A stretch of 64,000 bases of DNA from assembly GCF_051106095.1 (NCBI RefSeq), contig NC_135783.1, forward strand, positions 59,057,447-59,121,446, written 5' to 3'. Position numbers and translations under genes: made by a program. Below, in pieces: positions 11,989 to 26,069 of this stretch. The notes under the pieces were generated by a model. It was given only the letters and a program-made list of their open reading frames with translations, was not told the origin of the DNA and searched no databases. The stretch is from Pogona vitticeps (lineage: Eukaryota; Chordata; Lepidosauria; Squamata; Agamidae). The first letter of the stretch is position 1, and every line of letters begins with the position of its first letter.

Positions 11989-14865
11989 TTTTTCCCATTT
12001 TTCACTGCAAAATCACCTTTAACATAAAACTGCTTGAATTGTATATATCTATAAATACCTATAAATATCTATATATATATATTATATATATATATATATC
12101 CAAGACAAGGGAAATGTAGACTTCATAAAACATGGCTGTATAATTTTGATTTCTTTCTCTCTTTTCAAATACATTGTGTTTCTATATTTTTTGAAGATGA
12201 AAGGTATGTACTTATAAAAGTTTTCTTTTTTCTTTTGGTTATAGCAACTATTTGTTGTGCTTCCTTAGTGACAGTTACTGTTCAGTGTAGGCTGTGACAT
12301 GTGCTGCTTTTTTTAGAGAGCACTTGGCAAACCAGAAATGCTTCTAGCTGTAATTGTATGCACTTGTTTTCCCTTACTTCTTTTTAAAGAAAAATGCCAA
12401 ATACATCTTCTGATGTTGTAAAGATCGCCTTACTGTCTGTGGTTCCTTATTTTTTGCCCTTCCTCATTCATGCTGGAGGCTTACAGCTTTTATAAATAAC
12501 ATGGAACGCCACTCAGTCCATTCCAAAGACAGGTGAGAAAGCACAAGGGGTTTCACTTGGAAACACAGTTTCCTTGTTGCTACTGGGAAAAAAACACACA
12601 CACTCAAAATATAACAGAAAAATTTCAGATTTTGAGCAGTTTGAGGAAAAGTTGCCTTCATAGTCTTATGTTAAGTAAGGCACTGTTGAGTTAATGGCAG
12701 AGTTGACCACAGTTCATGTAGTAGGTTATAAGACTTTAGAATTTGCTTTTATTCCTTAGCTACATAATGTTCCCACAGAATGTTATGATATGTTTAATTA
12801 TTGTCAGATTATTAGTGCAGACATAATAGTGCTGCCATTTTTTCAACAGATTCATGCCTTTACAGCACCACTCAACATGGCCACTTTCTTCATATTCACA
12901 TGGAAACTGCTGAGATACATTTTTAATTTAATAAAAAAGTAGTGCAGGTGGACTTTGATCGAATTTATTGCTTGAGTATGGTACTGTTCCTCTTGTTACT
13001 GTGACATCATGTTACCAGGTAGTGGCAGGTAACAGTGTGGTGATGACAATGTATGCGTTAGCTTGGCTTGCCAGTGTTGGCAGCGCAGAGATTAATGGAA
13101 ATTTCTACCTGAAATTAGTGGAAATGTGTTGGGAGGGGAAACAGTTTATTCTCATTTAAACAAAACAATTTAAGATCTAAATTCAGATTCACATAGGCAT
13201 GCCTTGCATTTTAGACTACTTTCTAGAATTATTTTGTAAAAGTATTCTTTTGATCACACATTTTAAAGGATTTTTAATAAATCATCCATTACTAGATATA
13301 GTCAAGCCTTTTGGTAGTGTTTCTGTGCTGTTTGCATTTGTGTTAGGAACACTGCTGTGGAACCCCTTGTGTTAAGTGTTTTATCATATGGTCACAAGTA
13401 ATGCTTTGAAGCAGAAAGATGGTTATATGATTCCCATCTTTGTGGCAAAATGACACTATACATTTTGATGTTGAGAGAATCTGTTCAGCTAAATTTAACT
13501 GATACTGTTGGGTCAGATGGTTCTTATGCGTTAATGTTCACTATCTAATGCAGAATAGATTTTGATAGGTGTTTTTTTTAATGGTCATAACATTTGAAAA
13601 TCCATGCACAATAACTTTTCTTTTTGAAGTGTAAGCACACCCACCACCAGCATTGTGTTCCATGCTACAGGTCAGTGTAATATTAAATAACAAGATTTGC
13701 ATGATAAAACCAATTCAGTACTTGTTAAAATGATAGAAATACATATAATCCAGACTGGTGTCTTATGTAAACACGTTTAGACAATTTGAGAGGAAAAAAA
13801 ACGCACATATATACAACTGTAAAGGATTTTTGGAACCACTATAGTCTGTGGAAATACATATTTAGGCACTTTATTAAAATTGGATTTTGAATTGATAGAC
13901 AGTAACAAGTTCTTAAGGATCTTTGACAGATACCTCATGTATTATACTAATTTGTATGAAAAAATTGCATTCTAGGTAAAACAGTATCCCTGCTAAAGTT
14001 TCCTAGAAAGTTTGTTGTTGATGTCTTGGCATGTAGATCAGTTTTGAGCTTCTTAACTTGAGGTGGGATGATAGTAAATTCGTTCTTGCTAGTGATATTC
14101 AGGCATGCCAAAGGATTGAAAAGGCATTGATCTGGATTTCCAATGAAAATCCTTTTATTTACACTTATATCCTAAGTGTCTTCATATATTGTAGCCCTGT
14201 AATAACATTGTATGTTCTTTAAAGTAGTTTAAATAGTGGGAACGTTTAGGCCTTGTCATGCCATGTGATGACAGCTGGAACATATTTCAAAGCTTTATAT
14301 CTGTTCAAGCAAACTCATTCTGAAGTTGTTAAAGTGTCCATTTCTAACACACATTATAAATTCATAAAACAGAAATGTCACTAGGACATGATCTTTGCAT
14401 TTCTCCTATTTCAATTGGCCTAATGTAATTTCAGTTTGTTTCTTGCTATGTTTATGGCATCACCTCAATGGATCACTATATATTTATTATGTGTTTCCTT
14501 GGCTATAAAGACATTTAAAGTGCTTTAGCTGCAACAGTACTACCATTAATCTCTGATAATAATGCCAACCTTGACTCCATTGCACCTAATGTGAACTTAA
14601 AGTTGTTACTACAATGGAGTCAGGTTTTGCACCCTTACTTTTTGAAGTTTTTAATGGTGATAATTTGTATAGCAATAAAGCAAAACATTGTTTTAATGGA
14701 GTGTGATTACCATACTCTCACCTTCATTACTTAAAGTTACTTATATTGAAATATCACCTGCACTATGCTTTCATTGTTTATAGTTGCTAAACTAACACAT
14801 TACTATTTTTACCTATTATTTTTTATCTTTTGCATTAAATAAAGTGAAACTAGGAGCTTTAAACA
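11989..14865 (+). other. IRF2BP2: IRF2BP2 3' UTR
   Basis: The sequence after the TGA is AT-rich and almost free of interspersed repeats for nearly 2.9 kb, unlike the sequence beyond it, which fits a conserved long 3' UTR. A Pumilio-type element, TGTATATA, lies at 12040-12047, followed by a (TA)n tract to about 12100. AATAAA hexamers occur at 12930, 13276, 14674 and 14838. The last has a U/GU-rich segment about 35 bp downstream (cttttttgtgg) and is the best candidate for the main 3' end. Earlier hexamers could give shorter forms. The exact end is inferred. Confidence 0.75.
14838..14843 (+). terminator. IRF2BP2: Probable main poly(A) signal of IRF2BP2 (AATAAA)
   Basis: AATAAA is followed about 35 bp later by a U/GU-rich tract at 14880-14890. 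A further AATAAA at 14674 may act as an alternative. Their spacing from the stop codon agrees with the length of 3' UTR I recall for the mammalian gene. Confidence 0.65.
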
Positions 14866-17800
14866 GTTTCTGTGACTATTCTTTTTTGTGGCCGTTTCAG
14901 AGTTGCTGTTAATATTGTAGCTACTGAGGTACATAGTAGCTAAATGACTTGCTTTTTTTCCTTTAAAGATTGCCTTCTTTTATTAGATATAAAAAGACAG
15001 AACAGTGTAACTGAAGTATTGCCCTTTTCTCAGGAAGGCTGACAGTTCTTGTGTCTTGTGTTATATTGCCCATCAAGAGATCCAGACAACTAGGAAGGAA
15101 AAGAAAATGTATAAGCACTCCAAACTAGTCATATTGCAGTGTGCAGAGATTTGAGGTACATATGTGATGGAATAATGTTTAGGAGAAAGTTTATTTTGAA
15201 GGGTTGGCCTAGTGGCTTTTTATGGCAACAGGATCCTGGGAAATTTTCTCTGTACTTTAGCCAGAGCCTTCTCCCCTTGCTACTATGAAGAACACAGTGT
15301 TGTACTGGCATGAGAAGTCATGGAGGAAAAGTCCATCTCTAGTCAGAGGTGACAAACACAAAGAGGAATCTTAAGTTGATGCCAAGCAGCTGTCCTAGGT
15401 ATATGCAAGTTGAAGTGGTCTTTGCATTCAATTGAAGTATGTTTAGAATTACAGTACATCTTCAGCATTGACTTTCTCACTATTGTACTGTTGTATGAAG
15501 AACTATGAACTGTTGGATTTTCCTGAGCCTTTTAAAAATACTCGTACTGGCTACGAGTGCTAGGTGCTTATAACATAGTTGCTTTTAATTTAGAAGCAGT
15601 AGGGTTTTTTTAAAAAAAGTAATCATTTTGAATGAGAGTTCTGAATGACATTAACTGAAGAGAAGATTTCACATGGTATGTGGCACTGCAAGTTTTTCAA
15701 CCCTGAAAGTTGCACTGCTGAAATAGTGAACAGTATTGCAAGTAACTTCTATAGTTACACAAAAAATGTAACCAAAGTGTTTTAAACCAGTAACTACTGG
15801 AAATAAGTCACTTTTCAGCAAACATTTGCTTTGTAAGAAGCCCCATAGAAACAAAAGGATTCACTTCTAAGTAAACGTTGGTTCCCAGTGTGATTTAATG
15901 GATTAATGGACCTAGGACTCTGGAGAACAGGGTTTGAATCCCCACTCAGCCATGAAAACTCACTGGGGGAGTGGAACTGGTAAAACCACTCCTGAAATAT
16001 CTCTCTTACCTTGAAAGCCCTATTAGGAATTATATAAATTGGTTCTGACTTGATGGTATAGAACACACAAACATGGATTATATGGTGTAAATCTACAGTC
16101 CTGTGTCCATCCATTTGGATGTAAGTCCTATTAAATTCAGTGGGCTGTTCCTACACAATTGTGTTTTAGAAAGAGAAAAAGGTTACAGTTTACACCTGGC
16201 TTAATGCAGTGTTGCTTACAGAATCAATTTTATGATATTCTGGAAAGAAAACAATTACTGTACTTTATAAAAATTATATACAGAGGTGTACATTTATTTT
16301 TCAGTATACTTTTTCAAGCATGTTTTTCACATTTTCATAGAAACCCTAACCATTCCCATTTACATGCAAGTTAGAGCCATTGATTTTTCAGTATAATTGA
16401 TTCCACTTAGAAATGTTTAGGAATTCATTCAAATGAACAATCGGTTTGAAATAAATGCATTTTATATGTAAACAGTCACTAGTCCATGGATGACTTGGTT
16501 TGGGTTTACATGCAAAAGATTGCAAACTTCATTTCTAATAATACAGTATGAAATTGGGTTTCCGCGTTAAGAGTATGTACGAAAACAGTGGGAAGAGCTG
16601 AATGGCTGATTCTATTTTGGTCATCAGAGTAAGTAAGCCCTATTTGAAGTTCAAAAAGACAAGACTGGGGGAAAAACCCACACACAAAACAGTTTTCTTG
16701 ACATTACAGAATTAGATTTTAAAAAATTCATTCCAGCTACTTTAGCTATTCATTTTAACTAAGAATACTAAAAAATAGTGTAAAATGCGCTTCTCAACAT
16801 TGCAGCTATTAGGCAAGGACAATAAGGTTTTAAAATTCCATAATGCTGATGCAGAAGATCATTAATGAAATCTGAGGCACTTTGTAAAATAGTTTTACTT
16901 GGATGGTACTGAGTAATAAGTTTTCTCTTCCTGATTCTTGAGAGTAGACATTGAATCATTCAGAAAATGCTCAATTACATCTAGGCCACATGAAATCCTG
17001 AGTCATCCTCATTTACTTGCCTTTGTTCAAAATGTACAGAAAAGCAAGACACGCCTTTCCTCTGTCATAGACCAAGGTCAGACTGTACTAACAGATGAAT
17101 GGAATACAATATTACCTGTTTCATAATTCCAAACTCTGAAGCTAGGGCACAGAGATTATTTAACTGTTTTGATTTTCCCAGTCTTTAAACAATATTTTCT
17201 ACTAGCAACTGCCAGTTATAGAAGTCTGGTGTTCCAATCCAGCTAGTCTTAAAAACGGGAAGAAACAATGAGCATGCATAAAACTGAGAACGCACATCCT
17301 AAAACTAGTAAAACTGCCATGCTTCTAGCTGGAAAAAGCGTAACTAGCTTGAGGACCATGGGCAATCAGTGGAAGACAACTCAGAATGGGCATTTGTGCC
17401 AGCTTTTTATGTTGTGTGGTTGGGGGAAATTCTCACAGTATCCATAGTGTCAATTGACAAAGATTCTTTTAGGTAGAAGATCTCCAAAGGAAAGGGCAAA
17501 GAAAACTGGAATGCACTTCAAAGGTGAGAATGGGAACAGTGAATAGGCATGTGGCAACAAATGGAGCCTGCTTTCCCATCCACTGTAAGAAATTAAAAGT
17601 CTTTTTAGCTGTTGTATGTGTTGGAAGTGCACACACACACAACAAGTGGTGAGAGTGTGTATGCCCCATTCCCCTCTACCATTGCTTTCTATATGCAAAA
17701 GTGACAGTCTGAACCAGGGAAGGCTGCTCTTATTTATGTAGCCTTTCTGTGTGATTCAGAACTCTCTTCCCATTAATTGGGGTTTTGTCTTACATAGAGA

Positions 17801-20800
17801 TAGTGGACCCTCTCTCTCTTCAGAACATTGGGAGTCAGGTGCTCAAAGTGGCAATAGAAGCTGTGCAGCTACTAGGTCCTTCTCCATGCAAGTGGGCGAT
17901 GCACACTTAAGCAACACCTGAATGGGGCTTACATTTTGTACCCTGGCAGGTTTGTGCACATACCTTCCTCAGAACAAATACTTTAAAGTCTAGGACTCTT
18001 GGATACAGCAACTTCAGACAGACATCTTTAGAAATACAATCAATGGTGTAACAATATAACACAGATATTATACTTCTAACAATTCTGGTCACCTCTTATG
18101 TCAATATAAGAAATATATGGGCAGTGGATAACTGGGAAGGTTCAACTTAACTAAAATAGCTAAAGCTCTTTTGAACCAAACTCAAACGGGAAACACCCTT
18201 GCTGTTAGGAATATTAGCTGCAATCTAATTGTTACAACATAGGTATATAGGTGAAAGGTAAGTATTAGACGAGCAACAGGTCTTAAATGGAGTAAGATAC
18301 TGAACACTCAGAAAAACTACAGTATTTTCCCATCAGACACCGGAAACCTCAGAACCTTTAACAGCTTATAGCTAGTTTTTTTTTTTTAAATGTCAACATG
18401 AGTTTTGCCTTCAGTACATGAGAAACAGAACAGAGTTGGAACAGGCACAGAAAAAGGTGGTTAAAGCTTTGATACTATGCCCACTAAATACAGAATTTAC
18501 TTCCACATCAACATGCATGGATTAGACAAAGCACTTTGTGTTTCATTTCTTATACTAAAAATAAGAGCTCTGGAAAATAATGAAATTCACATTGAAGCAA
18601 ATATGTTGAGGTTTATACTGCACATCAACTATCATATTCATATGTACCAGGGAGTAAGTCTTACTGGCTTCAGCAAGACATCTTGCTACGAACATATATA
18701 GGATCAGGCTGCATGTGAGTTTATTATAAAACTACGGCATTAACAGTCTGGAGAAAGGGCTGTTTTCTTCCCCCTTATGTCACTAGAGCTGAGAAAACTG
18801 ATTGGCTGGCTTCCTGGCACTAGTAAGGCATTTACATCATCATCTTTGGGAAGGAACCCTATGAAACATACAGGACTTTTTAAAAACTGAAAAAAATGTA
18901 AAGTGTCTGCTGGCTAAGATATCTAATATGACTATAATTCTGAACGTCAGATATTGGAAGAAATAAAAAATCGAACCAACTAGAAAGGCCACTATGGTGC
19001 CTAGCTTGTAAGCTTAAGGACCTTTGGTTTTCACTGATGAAAATGGATATTTGTGTACATGGGCCTTGTGCCAATATGGTCCAGCAAAGCAGTCCTTTTA
19101 TTTAGAAGATGCCACCACTTAAGAAACAATCACACACAGAAGAATCAGATTTGGCTATTTTATTGACTAAAATTAAGAATTTGAAAAGAGACATTTGTTT
19201 ACATGGAGGGTCACTCACAGACAACCGAGGGTTTGTTTTCTTTTATTCTGTTCCTTCAGAAATAAGATTAGAAAGGAACACATATGTTGACAGAGAAACT
19301 ATGAGAACTGAACTAGAAATAAAGAAACTAGTCCTTCGTAGCATTTACAGTATTCTATAAAGGTAGCTACTCCAAATGCAGACAGGAAGAAAATGAACAG
19401 TTTCAATGATATTGCAGAAAGGCTGAAAACTTATTCTGGAGCCAGGATGTTAAGCCCAATAGAATGATTCACCCCATCATGGATTTCCCTTATAGGAAAT
19501 CATCACAGCGTTTCTGTTGTTGTCCTCAGTGCCTCCTTTTGGCTCAGATTTGCTTTCCTTGCTAGAACAGAAATTCCCAAGCGGCAGTTTGGGAGCCTTG
19601 AAGATGAATCATCCAGTTACCAGAAGTGGATGTTGGAGCCAATCCCTCTACTACATTAATGGACAGTAACTTCTGAGCTAGAAAATAGTGCTGACAGGTG
19701 GTGTCCTGGCAGCAATAACAAAGTTTTAGCAATCCCCTTAGGAAATGTTTTGAAACTACCCATATTGACATGTTTCTGCCTTGTACAAAATGAGACCACT
19801 AACTCATCCAGTTAAGTAATGCCTCCCCTTCCCTAATATTAGTACCCTCCAGCTGTTTTAGATTACAGTTTCTATCCACTTGAACTAGGATATCCAGTAG
19901 TCAGTTGCATGACCTAAAGGGCAACATTATTTTTATTATTATTTTATACTAGGGATACGTCAGAGAAAACCACATTTCAAAAAAACACATACTATGCAAA
20001 GGCATGGTTGAGGAGACACCTTTTGAAATTTCCCATACTTAATACTGTTAGAAAGTATTTCCTCTTACTGTATGAAGAGGCCCTTAGATGAGGAAAATTA
20101 AAAACAAAAACTTATTACTGTTCCAATGGCCAATTCTCCAGCCACTGGAAAGCAATTCATTAGTATTCCTAGAACTAAATGTCACCATCAATAGTATTTT
20201 TTCAGAATGTCTGTCTTGTGATTTTAAAGGTTTCTGAACTTTTACAGTAGTTTAAAAATAAGGCAATTGTGCATGTGAGTAAATTATTAACTTCCTTACC
20301 AAGCACTTGAACTGCAATTTAGCCATGTGTTCTTTGTAACTAGGGTTTGTTCAAGGTGCTCACTGCTCCAGACAAAGTCTGAAGTCCAGAAACTAATGTT
20401 TACACAACCAAGTTCACCTTCTCCTTTGAGGTCTGTTGCCCCAAGCATTATTCCACTACCAATATACATTGGCATGTTTTCTTCTCTTCGCACCCTACAA
20501 GCACAGCACAGGGACTGTCAAATCTCTGTTAGGAATTCTGATATGTGTGTGAGAGAATTAATGTGCTAAGTGACACCTTTAACTCAGGACACCTTTTAAA
20601 TAGCTGCACGACACATAAATTAAATGTGAGAAGCTGTCTTCTATTTTTGAATATCCATGTTAGGAAAAGTTGAATGTATGAGATTTCTGCCTGTAGCACA
20701 ACTGATTGAAGATAGCCAAAAAACACATTGCCAATAGATAAAGCAACCTGTTGCTCAATCAGTCCACTGAAAAGCTATCCAGGCAGTTCATGAGGAAATA

Positions 20801-21249
20801 TAAATAGGTTCATGAATGGGATATTTCAGCAATAACCAGCATCGGCTACAAACCTTACTGCACTAAGAAGTTAAGCCCCATGAATGCAGTAGGTCTGCCC
20901 TGTAAGCACAAGTAGGATTGCCCACTAGGAATCAACTGCATGTTAAATGCTGTAAAAATTCATATACAATAACTGAGGGCTAAGGAACTGAGGAGGGAGG
21001 TGCCTCTTCCCCAGCTTTGTGATGGAGCCCCCATACAGGTGCCTTCAAGCCTGTAAGTCATTACTGTACAAAATGCACTTCTATGATACAAATTAAGGTC
21101 TGCTGGTGGACAAAGAGAGAGGGACCTCTACCCCAATCATCGGTCCTCTATGATACAGATCTTTAAGTGTTTCATGGCTGGTTCACTCAGGCCCACGCAC
21201 ACCCTTTGTTCTAAAATTAGAGAGAGAAAAGCCTTCTGTCTGAAAGTAC
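14866..21249. other. AT-rich intergenic region past IRF2BP2
   Basis: No gene is seen. It holds one SINE (15880-16072) and degenerate copies of an old repeat near 16090-16160, 18640-18715 and 20865-20945. There is a pyrimidine/A run near 18370 and little else. The rest may include conserved non-coding elements that single-genome reading cannot show. Confidence 0.5.
15880..16072 (+). mobile_element. tRNA-derived SINE
   Basis: The B-box-like gggtttgaatcccc at about 15929 and the following ccactcagccatgaaaactcactgg are the hallmark of a squamate tRNA-derived SINE. The 3' part ends in aaattggttctgacttgatgg, the diverged form of the shared GAATCGACTTGACGG tail. Confidence 0.75.
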
Positions 21250-22360
21250 TTTAAAGGGGGGGGGAGGAAACCGCGACAAGAGGCCTGTAATCCTATCTTC
21301 ACTGACCTGGGAGTGTGCGCCACTGAACTTAATAGGATTTGGTTGTTGAACAGACAGGGACAGGATTGTGCTGCAAAGCACATCTTTTTCAGAAGGCAAG
21401 TCGACTGTCACCTACTCCCCCTTCCCCCGGGCTTAGCTAGGGTTACAACAACAAGGCCAGGTCGTTTTACGAAAAACAACACAACCAAGCGACGCCCGGC
21501 GCTTAAAGACACCCCCCGCCCTTTCCCTGAAATCCGACCAAAGGGACAGGATGCGGGGTGGTGGAGAGAGGGAGGGAGGCCGCGCGTCCACATGACTCCG
21601 GACAGCTGAAACGCGTTTAGGGGAGTCTAGGGGGTCACTAAGGGAAGGCAGCGAGGCGGCTTGGCCCGGTTCCAGGTTTGGGGGGACCCTCTTCTCCCCA
21701 CAGGGACGTGTGTTTGTGTGTGTGTGGGGGGGGAAGAGACAGCGCCCCGAAGGCTGTTGCGGCCACCAACACGCCGGGTCGCCACCACGTAGACATGCAG
21801 CGTGGGCAGGCAGCTCCGGAAGCGGCCCATTTTGGCTCCAGCAACCCAGCCACCCAACCCCCTCGCCCTCTCCTGCAAGGAAGCTGCGGCCACTAAAATT
21901 AGAGCGAGGCTCAGCGAGGGCGTCCCGACGAGCAGCTGCACCTCCTCCTCCTCCTCCTCCTGCTGCTGCTCGAGAGGGGCCCGGCTTCGCCTCGCCTCCC
22001 CCGCCGTCTGCCCGAGCCGAGCCGTACCAAGAAAGGCATCGGGCTTGCTGACTCCAGGCTTTATCTGGACGGGTCACCTCGTGGTGAACCAAATATAGTA
22101 AACGGCGAAGGCCTCGTTACTCGCAGCTACTTTGCAAGCGGCGGGCGAGAGGGCGCGAGCGCGCGCGTCTGGCCGGATTGCGCAACCGGAGCGGGGGGGG
22201 GAGGCAGGAAAGGCCGAGCAGTGACGTGGCAGGCGGCGACAGGCTGGGCGCGCACAGGGCCAAGGGTTGAGCTTGTCTTCTTCTTCTTCTTCTTTTTTTA
22301 ATGCCTGTTTGCAAGCCCGGAATTTTGCTTGGATCGCTGTTTACGCCTCTGACTCATCAG
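21250..22360. promoter_or_regulatory. Second CpG island, 7-10 kb past IRF2BP2 (orphan promoter or enhancer candidate)
   Basis: A roughly 1.1-kb island of dense CpG stands out from AT-rich sequence on both sides. It contains a CRE-like GTGACGTGG at 22221-22229, a perfect AP-1 site TGACTCA at 22350-22356, CTC/CTG repeats near 21945-21970 and several G runs. Long frames on both strands (for example minus 21433-22092) are low-complexity, carry no recognisable domain and look like by-products of GC content. No splice structure can be assigned with confidence. It could be the promoter of an unannotated non-coding RNA or an unmethylated enhancer. Confidence 0.55.
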
Positions 22361-23635
22361 GAACAGATTGGCCACGTTCTTGCTGGAGTAAAACTAGGGA
22401 TACCCTGGAAGGACCGCTTTGGGGAAGGATGCCTCAAGGGTGAAAACCTGTTTGTACTTACCTAGGAATAAGTCTCGGTGTACTTCATTGGGTTTTCCTC
22501 TGAGTAAGCATGCATGGTATTGCACCCGTGGAATATTCCTGTGGAATGCAGATGCTTATTTATAGTTCCCTATTTCAGAGCAAAGATGTAAAATGATAGG
22601 GTCACATAGTCTGAGTGTCTGCCTCCCTGACATCTAAGGCTGAGGAAGGGGGTCATTAACTCTTTATTTGTACTGCCACTCTAACTTCCTTTTAAGGGTC
22701 TAGGGCAATTCCTCTCCCACTCTCACCTGTTTTCTTTTACTGAAACCAACTTTTGACTTATGAAAATATCTACATGCTGATAGTAAATTAGCATAATAAA
22801 TGCTGATACATTTAGATTGATTCCAGTTTCCACTATAACCTCATAAAGCCGCTCGCAAACATCATGTTTAACAGATTGTTATTTTGCCCTCCAAATAAAA
22901 TTTACAATGATATTTTCATATAATGGCAACAAACATAAAACACATCCTCAGTGTCTTTAAAAGGAGGAAACCATTTGGGAATCTATTTTAGACATTCTGA
23001 AACTAAATATAGGATATTAAATTGTAAGGTATTAAATAAACCACCCCATTTTAATTCTTAAAATAAAATATAAGGGGCAGGATCCCATTTCTAACAACTG
23101 TACCATCAGTCGTGGGAAGATCTGCCCTGTCAGAGCATCTAGTTTTTCTGTATCATCACTTTTGTCTTATCGGGATTCAACTTCAGCCTATTTTAACAGC
23201 AGCCTCCAGACACTTGATTTAGCAACGAGGCAGCAGCTCCCAGCTGCTTAGTTACCAAAACAGATCATTGTGTGTCATTGACATACAGATAACATCCAAC
23301 TCTAAAGCTCCAAAAGATCTCACTCAGCAGGTTCTTACAGATAGTAACACAGGCAACAAATATTGACTCTTGTTTTAGGCAAGCCGAAATGATGGACCCA
23401 GGGCAGAGGAGCTTGGCTCTCTCCTCCTCAGCCTTTGAACATTCTTCTGCAAGTAAAAATTACTGGAGGGTGATCCTGGTTGTCTCCACTAATGTTTTAG
23501 CCATTGTAATGAGGTGGCACACTCTGCCACGTTGAATACAACAGAGAGTTCTAAAATAGAAATAAAGAGGTTTGCCCCCCCCCGCAATGTTGGTAGATTG
23601 CAGTTTTTCTCATTTCTCATCATTGGTTATGCTAC

Positions 23636-23800
23636 TTAGAGCTGATGGGGATTGCAGTCCAACTAAGGTTGGGAAATTTACATTTTGGACTACAACTTCT
23701 AGAATCCTGCAGTCAGGTACAAATCCCAGATTTCCAGCCTAACAGGGAATTCTGGGAGTTGTAGTTGAAAACCTGCCCTTCCCAAACTGTAGTCTAACTA
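23636..23800. repeat. Old palindromic repeat of the 'ACTACAACTCCCAGAATTC' type
   Basis: The segment contains gggattgcagtccaac, ggactacaacttctagaatc and gaattctgggagttgtagtt, that is, the same word in both orientations. Related words recur at many places in the window. The layout suggests a non-autonomous palindromic DNA element; the family cannot be fixed here. Confidence 0.5.
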
Positions 23801-23939
23801 CAGTACATTTGAAGGGCTACGTATTTACTCCTGAAGGGCTACATGCACCCCTGAAGGTTTAGTAAAGATTAATCACCAAGTTTATTCAAGTCATCACAGT
23901 GCCACAGCCAAGTCAACCTAATTAATAAGGGATAAGAGA

Positions 23940-24105
23940 GAACCTAGTGTAGTGTATCAACCAGAGTGAGTCCTGGGGCTGAATCCCAGTTCAGCCATAG
24001 AAGCTCACTGGGGATGTGGAAATGGTGAAACTATTCCTTAAATATCTCACTTGAAATTCCTATTATGGAAGCTGCAAGACGGCACATAAAAACTAACAAG
24101 GTAGG
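23940..24105 (+). mobile_element. tRNA-derived SINE (diverged)
   Basis: It shares with the copy at 15880 the segment cagttcagccatagaagctcactgggg and a degenerate tail ending near aagacggcacat. It is well diverged. Confidence 0.65.
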
Positions 24106-25915
24106 ATACCTTGTCTGAGTGTGCCTGAAGTTGCTGTGTTGCTAGGTACTTCATTCTTTCCCTCTGAGAAGTGAGGTAGAAAACAGGCCAGGTACTAGCC
24201 AGGGTCACCTGTACTCAATGATGCTTGCCAGGTCACCACGCTCATTGGTGATATTTTTCAGTTGGGTCCTGATAATGGCCTTCTTTAGAAAGAACACTGT
24301 GTCGCCAGTTCTGTACTGAGTTCAGCTTGGCTAGTCCTAATTAGCCAATGGTGGGCATGGGATCAGGCTGCACTTGATGACCTTCACAGTTCCTAATACG
24401 TTGTTCACATTTGTCAAGATAAGCAGGCTCAAGCAATCCAAGCAGCTGAGAATAGAAGGTACTTCAGACATTCTTATGATGATATCCAAGGTGGATCAGA
24501 GTTGGGCACATTGATCTGCCAAGAGAGTCATCACAGGAGGTACCAGATAATAAATTCTATTGAGCCAACATTTGGGCAAAATTGGTCTTTTAACCCTCTG
24601 AAGCAGCTGAGCAGAGCACAAAGCTGGTGCAACTGTGGCAAAAGAGAAAGGCTTTACCACCATCACTCAAAGGCTTAGGTCTAGATTGCATGGCATCTCT
24701 GTCAGCTTATGCATGTGCCCTGTAGTTCTTATACTCCAGCTGTCTCCCATCCTGTTTCATGGATGTCAGTTCTTTTGCATATTAAGCAGAGGAAGGGACT
24801 TGCTTAAAAGTCTGTCAGCTAGTCATATCTTCTTATTGTTAAATATTTTTATTGATTATAAGGTTTTATATTACATCACTATAAATGGTCTTTTAACAGT
24901 TTATGGAAAGTTGGCATATAAACATTTTCATTAATGAATAGTTCTCTTATTAGTTACCCATTCCATTCTTCAGCATGGGCCTCACAAAAAACTGCTTCTA
25001 TCATCTCTCCAGAATACAGCTGATACTGTAAGTCTCATTTAAACAGTCCAGCCTAACAGTTATCTTTCCTCCTATGATATTTTCTAAAGATACTTTCTGC
25101 AGTGATAAATGTCTACTCTCAAGACCTTGGATCCCCAAATCATCAGAGTGCTGGCCACTACACAACAGACCCTAGTATTCTTGCCGTCCCTGTAACAGTC
25201 TGGGGCAGCCCCTTAACTGCAAAATACTGTATCAGGAACCGGCAGCTATGGCTCTCCAGATGTTTTGAGCCAGTTGCTCCCAGAATTGCCACCACCCACT
25301 ATTTTGATTATGACTTCAAGGAGTTACAGGCCAAGAAGATTTGGAGGGCCACCGAGGACTCCTTCAGACTCCAATGATCTGCCATCAAAGGAGGGAGAGA
25401 CCTCAAAAATTCAGAAAAATTTGATTACTGTAATTACTGATTAGGTGTGGTTTCAGTGATGTAATACTTTGTACATTTGCCCAACTGTTTATCACAGAAT
25501 CTTCTTGTATTTCACAAACATTGAATTAATTCTCACACCACCCACATAAGTCAAGATACATGTTGTTGCTGCCATTTTCCACATAGAGAAACAGAGATGT
25601 TGAAAGATTGATGTAGCTGAGTGTAGTAAAAAAGCAAGTGAGAGGTCAGGCCAAATAGATAATATCTTGAAGGAACTGTTTTGTTAAAAAGTTTTGTTTA
25701 TAAGTTTCACTAATCTGTCTTCAAAAAAAGAATATAGGTCTTGCAGATAAATGTCTTCTCCCATAACACTGTTTTCCCATAGTATAGGATTGTAAGTCTC
25801 GGTGGCTTTAGGCACAAAATTCTTGCCCACAGTGCTTTACAGTGGCTGGGCATGGGCATGTTTGTTTATTTTTTAAAAATCAAACAGGAAGTACTGGGAT
25901 GAGCACTTAAGACTA

Positions 25916-26045
25916 TAGAATCATGCACTTGTAGAGCTGAAAGGGACCCCCAAGGGCAATCAAGTTCCAACCCCTACTAGTGCAGGAAATTCACAGCTGA
26001 AGCCTGCCTGGTAGGTGGCCATCCCGCATGTGCTTAAAAATCTAA
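25916..26045 (+). repeat. CR1/SINE-like interspersed repeat
   Basis: The line tagaatcatgcacttgtagagctgaaagggacccc, then a tccaaccccta-like block and a degraded gcaggaaattcac block, matches a repeat common in reptile genomes (agaatcatagagttggaagggacc type). It is next to, and cut off by, a TTCC microsatellite. Confidence 0.5.
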
Positions 26046-26069
26046 TCTTTCTCCCATTTCTTTCTCCCC

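Noticed and set aside
21433-22092. 219-codon minus-strand frame in the second CpG island
   Set aside because: It shows Gly and Pro runs and no domain; the opposite strand is open too, so composition explains it.
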